Below are positions 56,101 to 64,000 of a DNA stretch of 64,000 nt, in pieces. The DNA comes from Penium margaritaceum (Eukaryota; Streptophyta; Zygnematophyceae; Desmidiales; Peniaceae), in contig SZWC01003890.1 of NCBI GenBank assembly GCA_023375785.1, positions 1-64,000 on the forward strand, written 5' to 3'. The notes under the pieces were generated by a model that was not told the origin of the DNA, did not search any database, and was given only the letters and a program-made list of their open reading frames with translations. Numbering within the stretch: the stretch's first letter is position 1; every line of letters starts with the position of its first letter. The position numbers and the translations under genes were made by a program.

Positions 56101-57355
56101 ACAAGGTTGACGGCGTCAGTCCTTGCCGCATCGGCAAGGACCTTGGTGCGAAGAAGGTACAGGTCCTCCTCCCTCTTGCCACGCGCAATCACCTCGCCAT
56201 CTCCCTCCTTCCGGATGATAGCCTCCTTCTTGTTGAAGAGTACCTCGAGCCCCTTGTTGGTAAGGCGGCCCACTGACAGCAGGTGTACCCCAAAGTTGGG
56301 CATGTGGAGCACATCGTAGATGGTGCACGGAATGAATTTCCCGTTCACCACCGACTCAATGCGAACATTGCCTTCGCCCGCGGCCAACTCTGTTTTGCCG
56401 TTGGCCACTGTCATGCGCCGCTCGGTGGCGCCGTAGGTGACGAATGCCACCCGGTTGCATTGTGTGTGGCGGCCTGCTCCGGAGTCAATCACAGTGACTT
56501 CCGGATCTGTCAAGTTGGTAGACTCCCTGGCCATCATGGCTTAGGTGTCCTTCTTCCTGCCCTTCCTGCCCTTCCTGCCCTTCCTGGGCTGGTTCGACTT
56601 CTTGTTGGGGCAGTTGCGTGCATAGTGGCCCTGTTTGCCACAGTTGTAGCACTCTCCCTTGTTGTCACCTCTCTTGGTGCCCTGGTTAGCACCCTTCCCC
56701 TTCTTGCCTCCCTCTCCACCTTGACGGCGGACGGCATAGGTGGAATTTGATGTTGCCCTGCTCTCTCTCCCACCACGCCGCATCCATTCGTTGCGGACGT
56801 ACTCAGCCACCTTCGGGTACTTCAGCTCATCGACGGACCAGCTGCCTACGACGGTGATCATGGGACTCCAACTGTCCGGCAAGGCCAGAAGGAGGATCAT
56901 AGCTTGCAGCTGAGGGTCGACCTTCCATCCGGTGGCTACGCACTCGGTAGTAAGGGACTCAATCTGCCACAGGATCTCCATGATGTCGTCGCCTTCGTTG
57001 GCTCGGAGGGTGACGAGCCTCTTGAAGACGAAGAGCTGGTTAGCTAGGTTGGTGGACTGGTAGATGGTGAGAGTTTCTTCCAGGCCTCTGTGGCCTCCAT
57101 GCATCCTTGAATCAGTGCGCGCTGCGGCGGAGCAAGCGCTAACACCAACAATGCAAGTGCCTTCTTGTTGCGCTTCTTGTACTTGTCCACTTCCTCCAGC
57201 GTCGCGGTATCCGGAGGCGCGGTCTCTTCACCGTTGACCAGCTCAAGCAGGCCCTTGTCATTGAGGTAGACCTCAAACTGCCACCTCCACAAAGGGAAGC
57301 CGTTTCCATCAAACTTGGAGACGGCGCCGATGCTCTCTTGCTCGGTCGTTGCCAT
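53190..57355 (-). pseudogene. Cop-A2 gag-pol
   Basis: Gag starts MATTEQESIGAV with FPLWRWQFEVYL, and its CCHC knuckle is CYNCGKQGHYARNC near 56.65 kb. Protease has VIDSGAGRHTQ near 56.48 kb. Integrase has VVHTDVCGPFESS, YFVTFIDGHSRKLYLYI, FRSDNGGEY and the downstream WKTPQEVWSGRKP phrase. RT has WIFKKKLAKEGKVERYKARLVAKGY and the VLYMDDLIL box near 54.18 kb. The RNase H part has [13 protein letters not shown] near 53.52 kb. All copia domains are present in order. It is broken in about five places. Confidence 0.92.
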
Positions 57356-57405
57356 GGCGCGCGGCGGTAGCGTGAAGGATGATGAGCTAGGGTCCTTCTA
57401 GGCAC

Positions 57406-57420
57406 GTGGGCCCATAACCC
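57406..57420 (-). other. Cop-A2 primer-binding site (anticodon-arm type)
   Basis: The minus strand reads GGGTTATGGGCCCAC, 15 of 15 bases complementary to the anticodon arm of plant initiator tRNA-Met, 2 bases inside the 5' LTR. Confidence 0.85.
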
Positions 57421-57422
57421 TT

Positions 57423-58147
57423 TGTTGGCTCTAGAGGGTGTGGAGGCACCCTCAAGGATGCCTAGCTCTCAGTGGTTCACGCTACCAAGGTTTGGGACAG
57501 CCAATGGACATCAATGGTGAAGAGTGTGGAGCACAAGGATCACGGATGTGAGTGGGCAGAACACGTCGCATTTAGTAGATCTGAATCGAAACACGTTTTT
57601 GTTAGTTAGCATAGTGAGATTACATCAGATAGTTATAGCCTGTGATCTAAGCTTTCCAACGCATCCCAGCACGCCCAAAACGGAGCACTAGAGCCCCTGC
57701 TACGGCCATCGAAGTAACCCTTGGTGGAGCCGCCCACCTGGCCTTGCACTCTAGGCATCGGGAGGCGCTTCGACGATGACCCGTCGAAGCGCCTTTCCTC
57801 GCCCAGAAGTCAAGGAGAAGTTCATCCTGGTCAAGGACGTCCTTATTGTCACCTCATTCATGCCCCTGGTGCATTTGGAGGCCATTAAGAATGAACTCGG
57901 ATCCCTGGCGGTGGAATATCCCGCCACCCATGGCGGGTACCAGATTCCACCCACCCAACACCCTTTTTTGGGTTAGGCTAACTTTCTGAATACTCACTCA
58001 AATCGAGCAATTCAAAGCTCGATCCTGCATGGAAAAAATCCAAGGAATCCAAATCTATAGTCAGATCAGATGTTCGACCACTCCTTAGTGGACAAACCAG
58101 GGAGTACGATCAACGGCACTCATGGTAAGGGGCACACCATGTCAACA
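57423..58147 (-). repeat. Cop-A2 5' LTR
   Basis: 725 bp from tgttggctctagaggg to ccatgtcaaca. It contains gttcgaccactccttagtgg and a gcgggtaccagattccaccc stretch, but no clear tRNA-like module of the kind found in Cop-A1. Confidence 0.93.
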
Positions 58148-59085
58148 CAGCGGGGCATCAAGTGTGAGCTCACTACGCTGTACTTTCCACAATTGAATGG
58201 AGTAGCGATACGGGCAAAGTAGACGCTTCTAGACATGGTGCGGACCATGCTTGTGGATGCGGGACTGCCGCGAGGGTTCCGGGAGGAGGCTGTGCGTACA
58301 ATGAGCTACACCATCAACCTCACCCAAACAGCAGTACTGAAGGGTAAGGTCGGCTGGAAGACACCGCAGTAGGTTTAGAGTGGGCGCAAGCCAAACTTGG
58401 CACAAGGTGTTTAGGTGTAAGGCATACACAATGGTGCAGGTGGCGTAGTGACACAACAGCAAACTAGAATAGTAGGAGGAGCCGTGCTTGTTCCTCGGCT
58501 ACAAGAGCACGCAAAAGGCGTACAATCTCTAAGGCCTTTGCACGCAAGAGATCATCCGCAGCCGTGTCGTCAAGTTTGACGAGAAGCAGAGCTTCAACAG
58601 CAGTAGCAATGTAATTAGCATTAAGAAAACTCCAAAACTGGAGGAGTGGTTCCAGCTCCATGACTACGAAGAGGAGCCAACAGACACGGAGGTTGAAGAT
58701 GCAGCGTCGCAGCACCCCGGTGCCGCAGCCTACGCTGAGGAGTCCAACAGTGACGCAGCTGGGCTCAAGATCTGGCGGAGAAGGCACCGCGGGTGTCAAA
58801 GCATGCACTCCTGGTAAAGTCCACGTTGGGCGTCGGAGAAAAACCCTCCGGACGCGCTGCCCGTCTGGTTGGTGTATTGCTGAAGTGGGAAAGATCCTTG
58901 AAGAGCCGTCTGGTCAATCATTGACCAGAGCGAGCAAAGTCAAAAGGATCGCAGTAAAGCAATGAGGCGCCACAAAAACTGCCCCGCCTCAGTTGGAGGC
59001 AGCAAAGAGCGGAGAAGTGCTTCAATGTAGGCACCTGTCAATGGATGGGCATGACGTGGTGCATGCTGGCTGCAGCTGAACCTCT
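58148..59085 (+). pseudogene. Cop-B2 integrase end and linker, right of Cop-A2
   Basis: It continues the family-B integrase that stops at 52410: the MVRTMLVDAGLPRGFREEAVRTMSYTINLT stretch near 58.23-58.32 kb corresponds to Cop-B1 about 40.5-40.6 kb. The acidic linker (58.6-58.75 kb) and the WMGMTW/MLAAAE start of the RT region follow. It is broken in several places. Gypsy sequence begins at about 59085. Confidence 0.78.
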
Positions 59086-62000
59086 GTCATGAGACTCCTC
59101 AAATGGCATTCTTTGTAGCTCCTGGTTTGGTGGCATGATGACCTAGTGAGTGAGTTGATGTTGCTGGTAGGAAATTTCAAACCAAAGTCTGGTCCTCTCG
59201 AACCCACTGAACTCCTTGGAACCCTTTACAAATAATCTCGCGCGTTAAGGTTCTTGTTTGACAAGCAACATTCTTATCTGGACCGTGAGGTCTTTTCGCC
59301 AGCTCATCCTTTGGATTCATTGAGGTCGATACTCAATTTTTTAGCTAATACTAGAGTCAAAGAACTCCTTCCATCAAGCTTGTCAATGGATTGAATTTGG
59401 CCGAGTCTCAAGATGTTTGCATGTGTGGTGGTCATTGCAGATGATGAATCGCCACCCCAAGTAACACTACCATGTTTTGAACGTGTGCACGACTGCGAGC
59501 ATATCGTTTTCTTAAATCGCATAGTTGAGTTCTGATCCATGTAGTTTTTGTGATGGATATGCGATAGGTTGTTCTCCACCACCCTTGTCTTGGAGGAGGA
59601 TGACTCCAACTGATTTCTTGGGTACATGAGTGGCAATAACGTAGTCCACCATCAAACTTGCGATTTATAAGATTGGCACCGCAATCATAGCATTTCTCAA
59701 AGTGGTAAACAATTCTTTCCTGCTTATGCTCAAACTCCACTCGGTAGTTGTTCGAGGTCAATCAAGTAGGGGCACTGACGCTTGGCCATTGTCTTTAACG
59801 AATCGGCGGTACTAAATGTAGAATCTCAAGAATACTTGGATGTGTTGATAGTTTTTGCCCCTTGTTCAGTGTTTTAGGACGGATCAAGAATGCTGTGCCC
59901 CATTGTGGAGGTATGACCCCTGGATCCGCTGTGATGTGACTCAACTATGCTCTGTCTCATGTGAGATATGACCTGTGAGTACACAATGTGGGTGAGTGGT
60001 TACCTTGGCCACTTTGTTGATTTGGCCAAGTTAGAGGTCATGACTTCAATCCTGGCACCATGCACATCTTGTTTGCTGTGGAAGCTTCCAAGAAAGAAAT
60101 TCCGTAGCTTCTTGGACGCTACATGGTTGGTCTGTCACCTTAATACTAGGATGCTTATGTGTCAAGCCCACAGTGCGAGTCTATTGGTGATGTGGCTGGT
60201 TCAGGCCACTTCCCAGGAATGTGCTTTGGAGTTATAGGACTGGAAAGACAACTAAAAAAGGACTTGTCTTGCATGCTGATCAATCAACCCTTGCTTGATG
60301 CTCTCTTGCGTATGGACGACTTGAGCTCCTCTTGAGATGTAATGGCCTCATGAACCACTAGCTGAGCATCTCGTCAAATTGCTTCTTGAGACTAGTCACC
60401 TCGTGGTCACGCATCAGATGAGTCTCTTTCAGTATTGCTCTGTTTTCTTGGCTTCAGGTCTATCTGGTGGTTGATGATTCATTGTAGATGTAACTCTACA
60501 AAATCTTCCGGCAAGGCTGCAAACTTGTCAAGTACTGAGGTGGATGCATCTACTGCTGCCATTTCACCCTCTTCCTTTAACTCCAATTGGACTAGACACG
60601 CTTGTGTGCGGTGTCGTTGATGTCTATTGGCCATGTCCAACAATATCGGCTTTCATTTTGGGACTGTTGTAACTTCGTCTACTGCTTCAACCTTTGCTAC
60701 TTCCCATAACAGTCTTTCTGTCATGTGTTTCTCGATCAGAGATATGTTTCCTTTTCTGCCATGAATACTGACTTAAACTTCCCAGCTGCTCTTTTCTACA
60801 TGTCAATTATGCCGGTACAGGAAATCTCAACCAAGGATGATGTTGTAGTCGCTCATTGGACAACTTGTGTAGACTGTAATGCCATAAAAATCTTTGATTT
60901 CCAATTGGACAGATTCACTAAGTCGAATGATCTGCAGTCAGTCATGGAATTTGTTTCCTTCAAAAACCCCTGGTTATGTCTGTGAACCTAACATTCAAAC
61001 AATGTCATTTCCTATAAAACTATAAGAAGCTCCTCCATCGAGTAGTAAAGATGTTTTCTAGCAGATACCTTAATCCCTTGATTTTCCCAAGAGTGTTACC
61101 AGCTGGTCATCCCCAGATTCCTCATCGAACTTTGCGATCTTAGGAATTTCTTTCTCTGGCCATGTGGGCCACTCAAATGGACAGCTGGTCTGTGCAGATT
61201 TTTTTGGCCAAATAGAAGTTCTGACGTCTACTGTTGCCCTCTATCGTTTCTCAACTCCTCATGTTTTCTTTGCGACTTGGTCTCTTGCTGCCGTTTCCAA
61301 CAGTTGCATGAGATGTGCCCCCAGCATCCCACAATTCTAGCAGAGCTATTGATGGTGTTGTTTGATGTCAATTTCGATCAACGCCAACCTCTCCTCCATC
61401 ATATATGAGGTTTTTTCTTTACTCTGACTTCCTGCTGCAACGATTGGAATTATTGTCTTGAGATTTCCAGCAGTTGGATTCCTTCATCAAAGTGATGTAG
61501 TCGGCATTTTCAATGCAATCAGATGTTGCATTAACTTACAGAAGGAAGTCTTGGATGCCAAACATGGTGATTGCTTGCCTTTGTCAGCAGTCACCTCACC
61601 TTGGCAGTCAGGTGACTGCTGATGATGATTTTGCATGTATGCCATGTCTACCCCGTCATGCTAGACTGCTGACAAAGGCATTGAAGTTTCTATAATGTGT
61701 CAGACTTCTCATTCATTTTCCCAAGGCGTGCGAGCATATCGCACGTGGAGTCCGTCCAATTCTCTGGTGGGCTCAGAGATTCGTGCAAAGTCTGATTCAT
61801 CTGCACAAGAGATAAAGATGACTACGGTTGATTATGTGAGAGCGGTCGCTTGAGGCGTTGCTCAAGCTCTGCCCATCTCCTGTTGCTTTGGATGCTCTTT
61901 AGGCCGGACCACCAACTCAACGCCATGCCATGCAAAAGTGATGATACAAACCACCAAAATTGTTAGGCACATTGTGACCGTCGCTCCTTTGGAGTTTGCG

Positions 62001-62572
62001 GGATTGAACGACTCAAGGATTGCAAGTCAAATTTGGGGTTTACACGAGAGTTGAAGACTTCCCTTGATGAGCACTGCTTCTCGTGCACACAAATTTCAAA
62101 GCTCCTCCATCGCCATTTTTAGCTATTGCAGTAGATGGGTTTTGACTCTCACAAGTTCCAATAACTTCTTGCACAGGTATTCGTTGATGCAGGCCTGTCG
62201 GCCGGTGCCTCCCATCGTGCCAGGTGTCGATCTGGTGGACAACGGCGGGGACAAATGGTACGCCAAACCATAGGGATCTTTCGCTGGGCTAGAAGTTGGG
62301 ATATTAGGTGCTGCCCTATTCACTGCGAAGGCTGCCGCTGCTTCCTGGTTTTCCTAGAGAGCGTCGTTGATTACGGGCTGTTGATTGTCCATGCCGGAGT
62401 CTCTGCCGGTTACAAGTGCTTGTCACTGGGTGCGCTCGTTGTGTTCATTGCTGTCATTGTGAGGTCTGTAATTCTCTAAATGGTGGAGATACGGTGAAGA
62501 CTTGTGAGAGTTTTTTACTTTGTACTTAATGTGCCGGCTACTCCTCTAGTGCTGCTACTTTATGATACCAAG
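59086..62572 (-). pseudogene. Gyp-C (or another gypsy) gag-pol, 5' part
   Basis: Minus-strand gypsy sequence: zinc-binding integrase region (59.09-59.25 kb, aligning with Gyp-B near 26.5 kb), RNase H region (59.3-59.75 kb), RT region (about 60.3-60.6 kb, with the NHQIDLKPRKQSN-like block), protease-like region (about 60.65-61.2 kb) and gag (about 61.2-62.5 kb). A PBS-like TGGTATCATA lies at 62561-62570. It is very heavily broken, with essentially no long frame left. Confidence 0.7.
61576..61680. repeat. Perfect 17-bp inverted repeat with a nested 12-bp one
   Basis: TGCCTTTGTCAGCAGTC (61576-61592) is exactly complementary to 61664-61680. Inside it, cagcagtcacct is exactly complementary to aggtgactgctg, so the two palindromes overlap. 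The rest of this gypsy region is much decayed, which makes perfect pairing of this length unusual. Confidence 0.85.
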
Positions 62573-63115
62573 TGTTACGCTAAGTGTAATCTGGTGGTTT
62601 ACAGGAATGAGGCGCAAAGCAAGAAACAAATTGAGGATTTTGGAATAAGTTTTCTTAGCAGTACGTGTACATCAATGACAAGTGCCAACCATTTCATGCC
62701 AAGCACATATGTACAATGGTGCGAATCACAGTGAGACATACATTGAGTCTTTGGTGCTTGAGCCAAGAGATGCATGCGATGTTCCATCATGAGTAATCAC
62801 TTGGAGAAAAATTGCCAAGGAATTAGGAGGTTTTGAGCTGCAGATTTCTGAAAGTCTAGTGCAATCGAGAAGTTGACCGAACAGTATCAAAACATCCATG
62901 TAGTTGCTGATACTTCTGTGGATCCTTCTGGAAAGTGGTCAAAGTTCCAGACTCTTTTGAAGCAAAAGACATGAGGCTGGGTTTTGTGGCCGAAATTTCC
63001 TTGGCTAATTGGCAAAAAAGTTCTGGGGTTGACACACGGTGGGTCATGAATGTAAGGACACAAATGCCCATTTGAAAATTTAGAAGACTCATGTACGTCT
63101 GGGACGTAACACACA
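62573..63115 (-). repeat. Gyp-C 5' LTR
   Basis: It begins tgttacgctaagtg two bases from the PBS-like site and ends gacgtaacaca. It shares caatgacaagtgcc, gagacatacattgagtct and gactcatgtacgtct with the Gyp-A and Gyp-B LTRs. Another gypsy LTR starts directly beside it. Confidence 0.75.
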
Positions 63116-63116
63116 T

Positions 63117-63622
63117 GGATGAGGTGCAGAGCTGAATGTGATTGGAGGACTAGGGACAGTTGGATCATTTGTATTTTGTAGTAATCTTGATTCAATGATA
63201 AGTATCAAACATATCGAGGACGCACATTCAACACTGAGAAACACAATGAGACAAATGTTGGGTCTTGGGCGCTCTAGTTGAGTGACACGTGCAATGTGGC
63301 TTTGTGAATGCTCGCTTTGAGAAATTCTGCCGCAAAGTGGGTGGTTTTGATAATGACAAGGCGCGTCTTTACATGATTTGAGCACCTTCAAGAATCCCAC
63401 CAAAAAGTATCAAAACGTTGACACTGTTTGTGAGAATTCTATCGATCATTGTAGAAAGTGATCAAATGTGTAAGTACCTTCAGAATTGGAACATCGGAGG
63501 TCAGTGAAAGTGGCCATTATGCCTTCAGATGCTCGGCATAAGAATCATGAGGTTGATGTACGGTGGGCTATGAATGTAAAGACAGAAGTGCCTCATCGCA
63601 GAATGTAGAGACTCCCGTAAGA
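63117..63622 (-). repeat. Gyp-D 3' LTR
   Basis: A second, diverged copy of the gypsy LTR lying head to tail against 62573-63115. It shares gatgaggtgcagagc, caatgataagtatcaaacat and gagacaaatgttgggtct. It is followed by a pyrimidine run (ctctcccctttt), the polypurine tract on the minus strand. Confidence 0.72.
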
Positions 63623-64000
63623 CTAGGAGGTAGCACTCTCCCCTTTTGGTTGTAATGTCTTGGTGAATTGGCAGACATAGGCCGGTGACGCATGTAGTAA
63701 TCGTCAATCAGATGACCAATGTCTTGAAGGTTGTCGTAGGGCTCTCACTCGTGTGCACAACTTTGTAGCCATGCCACTTGATCAGACCCTTGGTTTTTTT
63801 TCACGACTTTCATGTCCGAGGAAACCTTCAGACACATACTATGTTTCCCCATCCACTTGGATTGGAGGTGGAGGTTGGATGTTTCTGTCTGGGAAGCTCT
63901 TGCTAGGATCCTGGTAGTGCTTGAACTTATTGATGTTGAAGAGTGGATAGTTTGCCATGCTTTCATGTAGGTAAAGGTGAGCGACAGCTGGGATTTGAAT
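63623..64000 (-). pseudogene. Ty3/gypsy element Gyp-D, 3' end (runs out of window)
   Basis: It matches the 3' internal region of Gyp-A (4927-5250) and Gyp-B (25215-25600): ggtcaatcagatgacc, ttgtagccatgccacttg, ccacttggattggaggtgg, and ggatcctggtagtgcttgaactt followed by ttgccatgct. This is the integrase C-terminal region and 3' untranslated part of a minus-strand gypsy whose body lies to the right of the window. Confidence 0.75.

Larger units (their letters stand above)
52411..58147 (-). mobile_element. Ty1/copia element Cop-A2 (broken, nearly whole), inserted in Cop-B2
   Basis: LTRs 52411-53136 and 57423-58147 (726 and 725 bp) start TGTTGGCTCTAG and end GTCAACA. The flanks gagcg and cagcg fit a 5-bp target duplication with one difference. 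Parts on the minus strand are: PBS 57406-57420, gag about 56.5-57.4 kb, protease about 56.3-56.5 kb, integrase about 54.9-56.1 kb, RT about 53.8-54.75 kb, RNase H about 53.2-53.6 kb, and a polypurine tract next to 53136. It has only about five breaks, and the LTRs look about 94% alike by eye. It is the best-kept element here. Confidence 0.94.
49628..59085 (+). mobile_element. Ty1/copia element Cop-B2 (broken), split by Cop-A2
   Basis: A family-B copy with 5' LTR 49628-50558, PBS 50563-50577, gag about 50.69-51.45 kb, protease about 51.53-51.8 kb and integrase about 51.93-52.41 kb. After Cop-A2 it continues with the rest of integrase about 58.15-58.45 kb and the acidic linker about 58.55-59.08 kb. 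Gypsy sequence replaces it from about 59085, so RT, RNase H and the 3' LTR are not in the window. It is heavily broken and older than Cop-A2. Confidence 0.85.

Overview
The window is a retroelement graveyard from a plant-lineage (streptophyte) genome. I see no host protein gene, rRNA or tRNA gene anywhere in it. Three things support the plant-lineage assignment. Long terminal repeat (LTR) elements of the Ty1/copia and Ty3/gypsy orders make up most of the sequence. One minus-strand element has a primer-binding site (PBS) that exactly matches the 3' end of plant initiator tRNA-Met. Six copia copies carry a second site type that matches the anticodon arm of that same tRNA. Nothing here allows a genus to be named.

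Layout from left to right. 1-860 holds a (GA)n tract and a fold-back inverted repeat. 861-4926 is a non-autonomous minus-strand LTR element (LARD-1) with a CTG/TTG/CTA-rich interior. 4927-17308 is an old minus-strand gypsy copy (Gyp-A). It is split by a complete-looking copia copy (Cop-A1, 5251-11127, 5-bp target duplication), and its LTR is split near the end by a solo copia LTR (16328-17299). 17639-23879 is a plus-strand copia (Cop-C1). 24682-36866 is a second gypsy (Gyp-B), split by another family-C copia (Cop-C2, 26632-32552) and holding an LTR-less scrap of copia family B (about 33130-33668).

36867-63115 appears to hold pieces of a third gypsy (Gyp-C), opened by several insertions. The first is a roughly 124-bp tandem array (37035-45130), itself split by a family-B copia (Cop-B1, 37570-43659) that in turn carries a small hAT-like DNA transposon (40035-40486). 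The second is a roughly 182-bp tandem array (46090-47590). The third is a block with a second fold-back-like repeat, a scrap of a different copia lineage (Cop-D), and a family-B copia (Cop-B2) that is split by the family-A copia Cop-A2 (52411-58147). 63117-64000 is the LTR and 3' end of a fourth gypsy (Gyp-D) that runs out of the window.

All four gypsy copies lie on the minus strand, nearly end to end, and look much more decayed than the copia copies set into them. Nesting order and LTR divergence, judged by eye, agree: gypsy first, then the satellite arrays, then copia B and C, then copia A. The hAT-like insert came after Cop-B1. The points most worth a second look are the anticodon-arm primer sites shared by all copia copies, tRNA-like modules with A and B boxes inside the LTRs of two copia families, the two satellites lying in a gypsy body, the hAT-like insert, and two apparent assembly joins (5761 and 20499-20646).
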